Source: an uncultured Oscillospiraceae bacterium (GTDB taxonomy: Bacteria > Bacillota > Clostridia > Oscillospirales > Acutalibacteraceae). Taken from it: a DNA stretch of 15,820 nt. Position 1 is the first letter of the stretch; the number at the start of each line of letters is the position of its first letter. Below are positions 1 through 7,727 of this stretch, piece after piece. The DNA lies in assembly GCA_900546895.1 (NCBI GenBank), contig UREO01000023.1, positions 1 through 15,820 of the forward strand, written 5' to 3'. A program made the position numbers and the translations under genes. Below the pieces are notes generated by a model. It saw only the letters and a program-made list of their open reading frames with translations, was not told the DNA's origin and made no database searches.

Positions 1-2
1 TT

Positions 3-62
3 TATACAGAAGACGGCAGGATGGTGGTTAAATCCTTCTCAAACGGGATCAAGACCTATTAA
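3..62 (+). CDS. C-terminal tail of an unidentified protein (5' end outside window)
   Basis: Only the last 19 codons before a TAA stop are present, ending in the residues SNGIKTY. The tail is rich in charged and polar residues and is too short to assign to a family. It is called coding because the frame closes just before a perfect hairpin terminator that also serves the convergent fliT-like gene. Frame 1 is also open here but runs into the terminator stem, so it is less likely. The neighbours suggest a flagellar gene, but nothing in the 19 residues proves that. Confidence 0.4.
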   Translation, partial: YTEDGRMVVKSFSNGIKTY

Positions 63-84
63 TCTGAAGGAAATACCATGGACA

Positions 85-136
85 AAAAAACAAAGGTTTT
101 CTTCCAAGCGGATTTGAAAGAAAACCTTTGTTTTTT
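85..136. terminator. Bidirectional rho-independent terminator
   Basis: A perfect 19-bp inverted repeat (arms 85-103 and 118-136, core CAAAGGTTTTCTT) encloses a 14-nt loop. The stem has A-runs on its left and T-runs on its right, so a U-tract follows the hairpin in both directions. It lies between two convergent genes and would end both the plus-strand partial gene and the fliD-fliS-fliT operon. Confidence 0.85.
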
Positions 137-144
137 ATTAAATT

Positions 145-591
145 TTATTTGGCGTCTTGAAACATGCTGCTATGTCCTTCGGTTCGGCGGCCCTGATTGA
201 TTTTTTCTCTGAGCTCGTCGCATTGCTTCCGGAGTTTGTCGCGGGCAGACTGATCCAGCACGGCCGCTTTCTGCAGGATGCCCCTGCACTCTTGGGATAG
301 CTTGCAAATACGCAGTTCTTCTTCGCTGACACAGTCCGCTTCCGGTGTTTTTTCGTTCAGGAGCTTTTCCATGCGTTCCCGCTGCTCCGGCGGGAACTCT
401 GCGGTCAGCCGGTCGATCAGGCTGTTACACTTATTGATACGCGCAATAAACATGCCGCGCTGTTCCAAAAAATCGTCCAGTTGTATATCGTCCTGCATGC
501 AGCGCAGTTCAATTTGTTTTGTCAGATCCCAAATTTGAGTCAGTAAGATCACTTTTTGATCAAGGCAGGCAATGATATTATCTGTTGACAT
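145..591 (-). CDS. FliT-like flagellar chaperone
   Basis: This is a small, soluble, mostly helical, acidic protein of 148 aa. It has no membrane segment and is rich in Glu, Arg and Leu in heptad-like patterns. It is the last gene after fliD and fliS, the place where many flagellated bacteria carry fliT. FliT-type proteins bind the filament cap FliD before export. The start is set at 591 rather than the in-frame ATG at 618 because GGAGGAG lies just upstream of the 591 ATG, and the 618 start would overlap the fliS stop. The gap to fliS is 23 bp. Primary sequence in this family is poorly conserved, so the name rests on position, size and composition; an FlgN-like chaperone is the alternative. 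Confidence 0.6.
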   Translation of the reverse strand: MSTDNIIACLDQKVILLTQIWDLTKQIELRCMQDDIQLDDFLEQRGMFIARINKCNSLIDRLTAEFPPEQRERMEKLLNEKTPEADCVSEEELRICKLSQECRGILQKAAVLDQSARDKLRKQCDELREKINQGRRTEGHSSMFQDAK

Positions 592-614
592 AACTCCTCC
601 GCAGGGCAAGGGTA

Positions 615-1004
615 TCAAACCCCGCTGTTTTTATTGATATGGCTCAGTTTTTCCGCTTCTTCCCACGTATCCCGCATTTGTTCCACCAACGGTACCAATT
701 CATCCAGCACGGCGGCGTCTCGTCTGACTTCCGCTTTGATGATCTCCTGATTGAAGAAATAGTACAGATCATATAAATCATGAGTGATTTCATAATTCCA
801 GTCCAACACGGAAGAGAGGTAGCTGAAAATATTCTTGCTTTTCCCGGTACACTTTTCAGCCGTGGCGTAGTTTTTGTCCTTCAGCATCATAGAACCGTAA
901 TGAAGGTTTTTTAGCGCTTCATTCAGCAAAGTGACCAGCTGTTCTCCTTTGGACATGGTGTTGACGGATTGCTCCTTATACTGCATAATCGGATTGCTCT
1001 GCAT
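615..1004 (-). CDS. fliS: Flagellin export chaperone FliS
   Basis: The 129-aa helical-bundle protein binds the C-terminus of unpolymerised flagellin in the cytoplasm and delivers it to the flagellar export gate. The N-terminal stretch NPIMQYKEQSVNTMSKGEQL matches the FliS pattern NPYxxYxxxxVxTAsPxeL, and the C-terminal RDTWEEA matches the usual helix end. Length is normal for FliS (about 125-135 aa). Two in-frame ATGs compete. AGGAGG (1014-1019) directly abuts the ATG at 1013, too close to serve it, but lies 9 nt from the ATG at 1004, which is chosen. The gene follows fliD with a 39-bp gap and precedes the fliT-like gene, the common fliDST order. Confidence 0.93.
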   Translation of the reverse strand: MQSNPIMQYKEQSVNTMSKGEQLVTLLNEALKNLHYGSMMLKDKNYATAEKCTGKSKNIFSYLSSVLDWNYEITHDLYDLYYFFNQEIIKAEVRRDAAVLDELVPLVEQMRDTWEEAEKLSHINKNSGV

Positions 1005-1043
1005 GATTTTCATCCTCCTGCGGGTTTGATTCTATCGAGGCTG

Positions 1044-3731
1044 TCAGCTTGAGGGGTTGGTCAGGAACAGGGAGGCCTGGGAATTCATGTTGCTCAGATA
1101 CTGTTCCAGACGGGTGAATTTCGTGTAATATTGCTCCTGTTGTGTTGCGAGAAGCGTTTTCAGCTCCTTGATTTTTGAGTTATAATCAGTTACTTCTTTT
1201 GTCAGGGTACTGGTGTCCACCTTTGTACTGTTGTCCACACCGGCTTTTGCAATTAAGATGCCGTCACCGCCGGTGGTCTTGATATTTTTGTTAATGACGT
1301 TCTGCATCCGGGCCGCAATGCCGTCCTCGCTGGTGAACAGGGAGGCTACTTTGTCCGGATTGTTGTTTAGAACGTTCTTCAACGTATCTTCGTCGATGGT
1401 CAGCTGGCCGTTAGCGGAATAATCGTTGGCTTTGGTCGCAATGCCAATTTCGTAAAGAGCGGCTTTCATCGACGCGACCTGATCCGTCATAGAACTGCGC
1501 AGATCGGTGCTGAGGCTGCTCAAAATGGAATCGCCGTTTAAAATTCCTTTTTTCGCCTTTGCTTCCCAGTTCTTGATTTCATCCTCGCTCATGTCCGCCT
1601 TCTGCGTGTCCGTCAGAGGATTATAGATTGCGTCCGTATCCTTACGCTCGCTGACCTTGTCGTTACACAGCTTGATAATCGCGTTATAATCTTCCACAAA
1701 GCTTTTGATCTTGTCGTACAGATCATCCGTCTGGTTGTTGACGGAAAAAGTAATGGGTTTTTCTGCGGAAACGGTGGCGGGATCTGTCTTTGCCAGCAAT
1801 TCAAAGTCGACGCCGTCCAGTGTGAACTTGTTTTCCGTTCTTGTGATTTCAATCGCGTTTGCCGGATTGCCGTCAAAGCTGATTGTCATTTTAGCGTCCT
1901 GCGGCTTTTGCAGACTGTACGCGTCGGCATTCTCAATGTAATTTCCACTCGCGTCTTTTGCCGGCACAGTCCCGAAAAGCACAGTGGCAAGGTTCCCGTC
2001 GCCGACATTTGCAATGTCTACACGGCTGCCGCTGCCGCCGTTCTTTGCGGCTACGCTGAACGTATCGTTAACACTGGAATAAGAGATGGTCACGTTGGCC
2101 TGTGCGTCATTGTTGATGGTTTTCATAATGGTGTTGATGGTATCGGTGCTTTTAAAGGTGAATGTCTTATCGTTGATGGTAATGCCGTAAGTACCGTCTG
2201 AAGATGCTTTCAGAGAGGTTTCACCGTTCAGGTTTTCCTGTACGTCTTCCAGATCCTTGTTGGTGTTGAGGCGATTCGTTTCGCCCGCATACATACCCAG
2301 CGCTCCGGTTTTTCCCAGAACGCCGGACACGTCGCTCGATTCAATCGCAATCACAGAGGTGCCACTCGCCGCTTTAAAATTCAGGCTTTTTGTAGCATCG
2401 TCGTAAGAAACCTGAAATTTGCTGTCTCCGTCGACATCCTTTCCGTAGGAGGCCGTCAGGCTCTTTTGAATATAGGCGGCTAAATCGGCAGGTGTTGAAT
2501 AACTCCCTTTTTCGCTTTCCTTAAAGGTGATGTATTTGTCGACCCCGTCCAGGCTGACTGTCAGGGTCGAACCGGAAAGAGAATCGCCCAGATAGTTACT
2601 TACCAGCTTTTCACGGTTGTAGGTACCGGAAGAGGCAATGGAACCGTCTTCCTGCTTTAGGCCAAGGCCTAGTAGCAAATTCTGACTTCCGCCAGTGATA
2701 CTTAGATCCCCGGCTGAACTGCTGAAAGAAACAGTATTGCCAGAGATATCTACGCTTAGTTTATCCTTTAAATCGGGATTGGAACGGATCGCTTCCTCCA
2801 GAATGGTTTTCACAGACATGGTTCCGAGAGAATCATCCGACGATATGGACGTATTGGAGGGGATAGTCAGCGTATAGTCTTTACCGTCGATTTTGATATC
2901 CAATGTGGAGCCTGCGGTCAGAGTGCTTTTAAAGAAGCTCTCCGTATCGGAAGTGCCGCCTTCTATGGTGGTGCTGCCGGAGGTATCCTTCGATAAGCCT
3001 AAGCCCTTAAGAAGGTTTTCGCTTCCGTCCGTTATTTTAATATCCGCGCCGGAAGAGCCTGTTTTCGTCAAAGTGACTTTTCCATCTTCGTTAACGGCAA
3101 ATTTTACATTGCCGGCAAGTTTGTCGGTTTTGGCGATCTCTGCGTTCAAAGCGTCCGTAACCTTGCTGAGCGCGTCACTATCGCCGCTTGTCAGCGTAAA
3201 ATCACTGTCAAGGGCAAACTGATAATCCTTACCGTCATAATTGACTGTAATGGAGGAACCCGCAACCGTGCTCGGCTGCCAGACGTCGCTCACGGCGCCG
3301 GAAATCGTTTGATTCGACACCTTGTGCTTGGAAGCAAAACCGGCCTGCTGTGCGAGCTGTGTGATGCCGGTCACGACCATATTTTTAGCGGTGCTTGCGC
3401 TTCCGCTCACATTTAAAAAGGAAGAGGTGTTCTTGATGGATGTTGAATTGAAAAAGGCCGCGTTCAGAATGCTGGAGCTGCTGGTGGCCGAAGAAAAATA
3501 TTTCGATTGGAATTCCTGCAGGGCTGTTGTGGCTTCCCTGTAGGACTGCTGTCTCCAAAGGGCAATCTGCTTTAATTGTCCCTGTTTGTCTATTTTACTC
3601 TGCGTTCCCGACGTCAGCTGTTTGACCAGCGTGTCCGTATCCAATCCGGATACCAGACCGCTCATACGCTTGGACGAAGTTGCCGTTGCATTCAGTGAAG
3701 CTGCAAGGCTCGATGACGCTGTACTGATCAT
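1044..3731 (-). CDS. fliD: Flagellar filament capping protein FliD (HAP2), enlarged
   Basis: FliD caps the growing filament outside the cell and helps flagellin fold in. The N-terminal domain carries the hallmark GLVSGLDTDTLVKQL (residues 25-39). The C-terminal domain starts near residue 670 with LYDKIKSFVEDYN, contains the clostridial segment PLTDTQKADMSEDEIKNWE (705-723), and ends in a Gln- and Leu-rich coiled coil. At 895 aa it is nearly twice the length of enterobacterial FliD (about 470 aa) and B. subtilis FliD (about 500 aa). The extra length is four degenerate repeats (about residues 158-587). AGGAGGT (3739-3745) lies 7 nt before the ATG. It is first in the operon with fliS and the fliT-like gene, behind a sigma-D-like promoter. 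Very few Cys and no signal peptide fit export through the flagellar channel. Confidence 0.95.
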   Translation of the reverse strand: MISTASSSLAASLNATATSSKRMSGLVSGLDTDTLVKQLTSGTQSKIDKQGQLKQIALWRQQSYREATTALQEFQSKYFSSATSSSSILNAAFFNSTSIKNTSSFLNVSGSASTAKNMVVTGITQLAQQAGFASKHKVSNQTISGAVSDVWQPSTVAGSSITVNYDGKDYQFALDSDFTLTSGDSDALSKVTDALNAEIAKTDKLAGNVKFAVNEDGKVTLTKTGSSGADIKITDGSENLLKGLGLSKDTSGSTTIEGGTSDTESFFKSTLTAGSTLDIKIDGKDYTLTIPSNTSISSDDSLGTMSVKTILEEAIRSNPDLKDKLSVDISGNTVSFSSSAGDLSITGGSQNLLLGLGLKQEDGSIASSGTYNREKLVSNYLGDSLSGSTLTVSLDGVDKYITFKESEKGSYSTPADLAAYIQKSLTASYGKDVDGDSKFQVSYDDATKSLNFKAASGTSVIAIESSDVSGVLGKTGALGMYAGETNRLNTNKDLEDVQENLNGETSLKASSDGTYGITINDKTFTFKSTDTINTIMKTINNDAQANVTISYSSVNDTFSVAAKNGGSGSRVDIANVGDGNLATVLFGTVPAKDASGNYIENADAYSLQKPQDAKMTISFDGNPANAIEITRTENKFTLDGVDFELLAKTDPATVSAEKPITFSVNNQTDDLYDKIKSFVEDYNAIIKLCNDKVSERKDTDAIYNPLTDTQKADMSEDEIKNWEAKAKKGILNGDSILSSLSTDLRSSMTDQVASMKAALYEIGIATKANDYSANGQLTIDEDTLKNVLNNNPDKVASLFTSEDGIAARMQNVINKNIKTTGGDGILIAKAGVDNSTKVDTSTLTKEVTDYNSKIKELKTLLATQQEQYYTKFTRLEQYLSNMNSQASLFLTNPSS
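1971..3260 (-). repeat. Four degenerate protein repeats inside FliD
   Basis: At protein level, a beta-rich unit recurs about every 113-124 residues. Its opening strand appears as ITVNYDGKDYQFAL (161-174), LDIKIDGKDYTLTI (277-290), LTVSLDGVDKYITF (390-403) and TYGITINDKTFTFK (514-527). The first two units end in LLKGLGL and LLLGLGL after GSENL or GSQNL, and the third ends in the weaker VLGKTGALGM. The repeats are visible in protein but diverged in DNA, so they are old duplications. They resemble the Flagellin_IN type of motif found in FliD and flagellin variable regions; that family assignment is inference. Confidence 0.7.
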
Positions 3732-3783
3732 AAATTTTACCTCCTGACAGAAAATGCCTTCTACATCAACCTCTTTGTCTTAT

Positions 3784-3810
3784 ATATCGTATGAAAAGCC
3801 TAAAAAATTA
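3784..3810 (-). promoter_or_regulatory. Sigma-D (sigma-28)-like promoter for fliD operon
   Basis: On the minus strand the sequence reads TAAT, 15 nt, then TACGATAT, against the sigma-D consensus TAAA-N15-GCCGATAT. A start about 7 nt downstream would give a leader of roughly 45 nt before the fliD ATG. The match is weaker than the divergent promoter at 3842 but shares its spacing and CGATATATA core. Confidence 0.5.
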
Positions 3811-3841
3811 GCAAAAGCATAAAAGATCATAAAATTATCTT

Positions 3842-3868
3842 TAAAGAAGCACTTTCTTTTGACGATAT
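3842..3868 (+). promoter_or_regulatory. Sigma-D (sigma-28)-like promoter for HD-GYP gene
   Basis: TAAA (3842-3845), exactly 15 nt, then GACGATAT (3861-3868) differs from the sigma-D consensus TAAA-N15-GCCGATAT at one base. A possible overlapping sigma-A promoter, TTGACG (3859-3864) with TATGAT (3883-3888) at 18-bp spacing, lies in the same stretch and would start slightly further downstream. Both point to the gene at 3946. Confidence 0.65.
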
Positions 3869-3945
3869 ATATTGTAATATGGTATGATATGGATACACAG
3901 ACACAATTGATCCGAATTTGAAAATATAAGGGGATGGTATGGAAT

Positions 3946-5061
3946 ATGACTTTTGTTTCGATTGACAAATTGAAGGCGGGAATGGTCCTGGACAGAGATA
4001 TTTATCTGTTTAACAGCATCACTTCAAAAATCATTATGTTGCGATGCGGGCAGATGTTAACGCAGACATATATTGAAAAACTGCACGAATTCGATATTCT
4101 TGGCGCTTATATTCATACCGATCAGGAGAAAGAACGAACAATCACCACGGCGCAGTCACATGCCAGGCAGCCGGTCAAGAGGGAACTGCGGCAGGAAGCC
4201 CTCAGCAATATCCATCAGGTATACGACATGTTCAATCAGGTAGCACAGAAAATTAACGTCAGCAGCATCAACCAAACGATGAATATTTCCAAAAAGCTTG
4301 TCAATTCATTAAGATGTAACATAGAGGCTAAAATCAGTATTGCAAACTTGAAGATGTATGACGATTATACATATAACCATTCTTTGGGAGTTTCCATTCT
4401 TTCCATTGCCATTGGACTTGAGCTGGGATTGAAAACGCAGGATCTGTATGACCTCGGTCTGTGCGCCCTGCTTCACGATATCGGAAAAATGGCGGTACCT
4501 ATTTCCATTATTGCAAAGCCCTCCAAGCTGACGGCCGAGGAGTTCAATATTGTCAAGCAGCACCCCGCCAAGGGTGCGGAATTCTTTTTAAAGCACCATC
4601 TGGCCAACAATGCAATCTGCGCCGGTGTCCTTACGCATCATGAAAAATATGACGGGACCGGTTATCCCAACGGCCTTTCCGGCGACGATATTCCTTTGTT
4701 CGGAAGAATTATTTCCGTGGCCGATGTTTACGATGCTTTAACCTCGTTCAGACCATACAGAAAGCCGTCGACCCCTGCGGAAGCGATTGAATACATCATG
4801 GGTTCCAGCGGCATCGCGTTCGACCTTGCCATTGTACGGGCGTTTTTGAACAAGGTTGCTCCTTATCCGATTGGCTCATGCGTTAAGCTGAGCAACGGAG
4901 AGCTTGCCATTATTGTCAAACAAAACGATTACAATCCGTCCAGGCCGGTGATCCGCCTTTTCAATAAGCCGGATGCCCTGATGGATTTATGTATGCAGCG
5001 CGACGTACAGAATATTGTTATAGAAAATATCTGTGATGTGAAAACGGCGGAAAATTATTGA
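3946..5061 (+). CDS. HD-GYP domain protein, probable cyclic-di-GMP phosphodiesterase
   Basis: HD-GYP enzymes hydrolyse cyclic-di-GMP using a metal centre. An N-terminal region (MTFVSIDKLKAGMVLDRDIY, residues 1-20) resembles the small domain often preceding HD-GYP. The catalytic domain spans about residues 125-300: His145 in YNHSLGV, the HD pair in HDIGK (177-181), then HHEKYDGTGYP (231-241) with the GYP signature intact. About 70 C-terminal residues follow. No membrane segment is visible, so it should act in the cytoplasm. The start is placed at the ATG at 3946: the in-frame ATG at 3934 directly touches the Shine-Dalgarno-like AAGGGG (3928-3933), too close to use. The gene is a single unit, divergent from fliD and ending at a shared terminator. 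All metal-ligand motifs I can recognise are present, so activity is likely. Confidence 0.9.
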   Translation: MTFVSIDKLKAGMVLDRDIYLFNSITSKIIMLRCGQMLTQTYIEKLHEFDILGAYIHTDQEKERTITTAQSHARQPVKRELRQEALSNIHQVYDMFNQVAQKINVSSINQTMNISKKLVNSLRCNIEAKISIANLKMYDDYTYNHSLGVSILSIAIGLELGLKTQDLYDLGLCALLHDIGKMAVPISIIAKPSKLTAEEFNIVKQHPAKGAEFFLKHHLANNAICAGVLTHHEKYDGTGYPNGLSGDDIPLFGRIISVADVYDALTSFRPYRKPSTPAEAIEYIMGSSGIAFDLAIVRAFLNKVAPYPIGSCVKLSNGELAIIVKQNDYNPSRPVIRLFNKPDALMDLCMQRDVQNIVIENICDVKTAENY

Positions 5062-5064
5062 ACA

Positions 5065-5112
5065 AAATACAGGGAGGGCATCAGACCACGGTCTGATGCC
5101 CTCCCTGTATTT
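5065..5112. terminator. Bidirectional rho-independent terminator
   Basis: A perfect 23-bp inverted repeat (arms 5065-5087 and 5090-5112, core AGGGAGGGCATCAGACC) has a 2-nt nominal loop, so the top pairs probably open to form it. It sits 3 bp after the HD-GYP stop and 16 bp after the receptor gene's stop on the other strand. T-rich sequence follows on the minus strand and a short T-run on the plus strand. Confidence 0.85.
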
Positions 5113-5128
5113 AGAAAAGAGGAATCGC

Positions 5129-6454
5129 TTAGTATTTCGGTAATGAAAAATCCTGTCCAACGGCCATATCCAGTACAGGCTGTGTATCGGCGGATTCCGG
5201 AATGTCGTCGTTCGCATCGGTTTTGACGTGGAATTGGCCGACCAGCTTTTTCAGATTCCGTGCGTGGCTGGACATTTCTTCGCTTGCCGCCGCACTCTGT
5301 TCGGCAGTGGCGGAATTGGTCTGGACCACGGCGGAAATTTGATCCACACCCAGAGTGACCTGACTGATTGCGGTTGCCTGTGCGTTGGAAGCTTCTGAAA
5401 TGCTGGTGATCAAATTGGTGGATTTCAGGGTCGCCTGAATAACGTCGTTCAGAGTGGCCGCAGTGGCGTCCGTAATTTTCTTGCCTTTTTCGACTGCCAA
5501 AAGCGAATTTTCAATCAGGGCGGTAGTGTTCTTGGCCGCATCCGCGCTCTTGCTCGCAAGATTGCGGACTTCGTCCGCGACAACGGCAAAGCCTTTTCCG
5601 GCCGCGCCGGCGCGGGCCGCTTCCACAGCGGCGTTTAGAGCGAGGATATTGGTCTGGCGCGCAATGTCGTCAATGGTTTTGATGATATTGCTGATCTTGG
5701 TGGACGACTCGCTGATCTCGCTCATCGCCTGCAGCATCTGGTTCATTTCGTGAGAGACACCCTGAATTTTATTTTCAGCTTCGGTAGAAGCCCTGTTCGC
5801 TTCCGCCGCGTTGGCGGCATTCTGCTTTACCTGTTCTGAAATTTCGGTAATGGAGGCCGACAGCTCCTGAATAGAACTGGCCTGTTCGGTAGCACCCTGC
5901 GCCAAAGCCTGAGCTGCGCTTGCAACCTGTACGGAACCGCTCGTGACCTGATCGGCGGAACGGTCGATTTGTATCATGTAGGTGTTCAGTTTGGAGGAAA
6001 TATTTTCAAGCGCCGTTCTGATTTTTGCAAAATCACCCTGAAAATCACGGGAAATTTGGATGTCGAAATTACCGCTTGCCATTTCGTCTAAAGTTTCTGT
6101 GATTTCATTGATGTTTTGTTTCAGCTCCGAGACGGTATCGGAAAATGCTTTTGCAAGTTTTCCGGTTTCATTTTTTGACTGGTACTGGATGTCCACATTC
6201 AGATTTCCCTGGGCCATCTGTTCGGCGGTCTGCGTCAGCTCCGCAATTGGGCGGCGGATTCTGACCGAGGTAAGCTTGGCAACAAGGATTGATGTGAAGC
6301 AGGCAACCACAATCAATACAATAGCCAGTGGGAAAAGGGCGCTGGATTTCAGGTACAGATAAACTGCGGCCCCGCTGCAGACGATGGACAGCACCGCCAC
6401 CGCAACAAATGAAAACATCAGTTTTCTTGAGATTTTTATATTATCCAATCGCAT
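5129..6454 (-). CDS. Methyl-accepting chemotaxis protein without external sensor domain
   Basis: This 441-aa receptor has two hydrophobic helices, about residues 13-35 and 40-60, joined by only about five residues (LKSSA). It therefore lacks the usual extracellular ligand domain. A HAMP domain follows (about 61-113), then a second HAMP-like unit (about 114-160, containing MASGNFDI and DFQGDFAKI). The cytoplasmic signalling hairpin has its tip at IARQTNILALNAAVEAARAG and GKGFAVVADEVRNLA, where CheA and CheW bind. The C-terminus ends SLPKY, with no CheR-tethering pentapeptide. AGAGGGG precedes the ATG. It is the last gene of the cheW-pilZ-cheW operon, 24 bp after cheW. The signal may come from the membrane, from inside the cell, or from partner receptors; this is inference. 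Confidence 0.92.
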   Translation of the reverse strand: MRLDNIKISRKLMFSFVAVAVLSIVCSGAAVYLYLKSSALFPLAIVLIVVACFTSILVAKLTSVRIRRPIAELTQTAEQMAQGNLNVDIQYQSKNETGKLAKAFSDTVSELKQNINEITETLDEMASGNFDIQISRDFQGDFAKIRTALENISSKLNTYMIQIDRSADQVTSGSVQVASAAQALAQGATEQASSIQELSASITEISEQVKQNAANAAEANRASTEAENKIQGVSHEMNQMLQAMSEISESSTKISNIIKTIDDIARQTNILALNAAVEAARAGAAGKGFAVVADEVRNLASKSADAAKNTTALIENSLLAVEKGKKITDATAATLNDVIQATLKSTNLITSISEASNAQATAISQVTLGVDQISAVVQTNSATAEQSAAASEEMSSHARNLKKLVGQFHVKTDANDDIPESADTQPVLDMAVGQDFSLPKY

Positions 6455-6478
6455 TTTATATAGTTCCCCTCTATGTGT

Positions 6479-6997
6479 TTATTCTACTTCTGCTTTTGCA
6501 GCATTACTGACAATTTCAATTTCTTCCTCGTTCAGTATTTTGCTGGTGTCCAGCAGCATGACGACTTTGTTTTCCACCTTTCCGATACCGGTCAGGTATG
6601 CCGTGGTACGATCCTTGGACATCCGTGGGGCGGGCGAAATATTTTCGTCGCCGATAGTTGTAACCTCATCGACGGAATCCACGATGAACCCTATGTGGGT
6701 CTCTTCAATTTTTGTTACGATAATACAGGTGTGCTCGTCGTATTCCACTTCTTCTTTCTTAAACCTCAGGCGCACGTCTATCACAGGGATGATATCGCCG
6801 CGGAGATTGATGACTCCCTTGGCGTAGCTGGGGGAGTCGGGGATGGGTGTGATCTCCTGTTTGCCAATGATCTGGACCACGTCCGAGATTGGAACGCCGA
6901 ACAGCTGGTGATCGGTCCAGAAGGTCAGGTACTTGCCCTTCATTTCATTGGTTTCTATTTCCTCATCCGATAATGCCAGATTTTTTTCGTTCTCCAT
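6479..6997 (-). CDS. cheW: Chemotaxis coupling protein CheW (second copy in operon)
   Basis: CheW links receptors to the kinase CheA in the cytoplasmic signalling array. The 172-aa protein is one CheW domain (about residues 20-160), with KGKYLTFWTDHQLFGVPI, the conserved GVINLRGDIIPVIDVRLRF, and GFIVDSVDEV. It has an acidic N-terminal extension of about 19 residues and a short acidic C-terminal tail. AGGGTGG lies upstream of the ATG. It aligns with the other CheW (7728-8228) almost without gaps, so the two arose by duplication, with the PilZ gene between them. No CheY-like receiver is fused, which excludes CheV. Confidence 0.93.
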   Translation of the reverse strand: MENEKNLALSDEEIETNEMKGKYLTFWTDHQLFGVPISDVVQIIGKQEITPIPDSPSYAKGVINLRGDIIPVIDVRLRFKKEEVEYDEHTCIIVTKIEETHIGFIVDSVDEVTTIGDENISPAPRMSKDRTTAYLTGIGKVENKVVMLLDTSKILNEEEIEIVSNAAKAEVE

Positions 6998-7035
6998 TTT
7001 TTACCACCCTATCATCAATATTAAATATGAGTATC

Positions 7036-7692
7036 TTATTTCGACTCGCCTTTTTCTTCGCGTGAGTTTTTGATTTGTTCCCTCTGCATTTCAAAAATAT
7101 ACTTGCATAAAAGGTCAAACTGGTGGGTTGAATTATCCAGAAAAGCACAGCCGTATCCATTCAGCGCATCATTTACGGGCTCGGTTCGCTGAACCTGACA
7201 GCGGAACGTGACCTCCATATCATACAGGCCCAGCGTCATGATAAAGGACTGGCCAATATCAAGAGATTCCCCCGTTGTAATAAATGCGCCGCTCAAACTC
7301 AGATCCGTCACGGTTACGCCGAACAGTTTCGTTTCCACCTCTTCAGGCGAGGAATCCTCCTGAAGCAGGAAAGCCCGCGTCGGAATGCTGACCTTCAGGC
7401 GGAAAAAGCTTCTTCGTTCAAATTCGGCAAGGCTTTGCAGGTCCGTAATCGTCATCATTTCCGAGGTGGAGAGAAAAACCTTCCCAATCAGTACTTTGAA
7501 GCCCAGAGAATCATTGTAAATATTGATTTTCACAGGGATATTGCAGTGCAGGGTCGGCAGGATGTCAAAGCTGTTCTGAATTTTAACGGAGTCCTTACGG
7601 ATTTCGCTGAGGATTCCGGTAGCGAGCAATTCGTTGGTAAGAGTCTTGATTTCGCAGGGCGAGTGCTGATATTGTTCAGAAAGCGGATACAT
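7036..7692 (-). CDS. PilZ domain protein, YcgR-like cyclic-di-GMP receptor
   Basis: YcgR-type proteins bind cyclic-di-GMP through a C-terminal PilZ domain and slow or bias the flagellar motor. Here the 218-aa protein has an N-terminal beta-rich domain (about 1-90) and a PilZ domain (about 92-205). Both cyclic-di-GMP-binding motifs are intact: RSFFR (R94 and R98, the RxxxR motif) and DLSLSG (D130, S132, G135, the D/NxSxxG motif). An upstream in-frame ATG at 7731 overlaps the preceding cheW stop; the ATG at 7692 is chosen because GGAGG (7701-7705) sits 8 nt before it. The C-terminal tail is strongly charged. The gene lies between two cheW genes with gaps of 35 and 38 bp, linking cyclic-di-GMP sensing to chemotaxis. 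Whether its target is the motor or the receptor array cannot be read from sequence. Confidence 0.88.
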   Translation of the reverse strand: MYPLSEQYQHSPCEIKTLTNELLATGILSEIRKDSVKIQNSFDILPTLHCNIPVKINIYNDSLGFKVLIGKVFLSTSEMMTITDLQSLAEFERRSFFRLKVSIPTRAFLLQEDSSPEEVETKLFGVTVTDLSLSGAFITTGESLDIGQSFIMTLGLYDMEVTFRCQVQRTEPVNDALNGYGCAFLDNSTHQFDLLCKYIFEMQREQIKNSREEKGESK

Positions 7693-7727
7693 GGGAAAAA
7701 CCTCCAAAACAAACGTATTCGGCAAAA

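Noticed and set aside
5129..6454. The short receptor as a frameshifted or deleted gene that lost its sensor
   Set aside because: The frame is intact, has its own ribosome binding site 24 bp after cheW, and both membrane helices are complete. It reads as a designed short-loop receptor, not a remnant.
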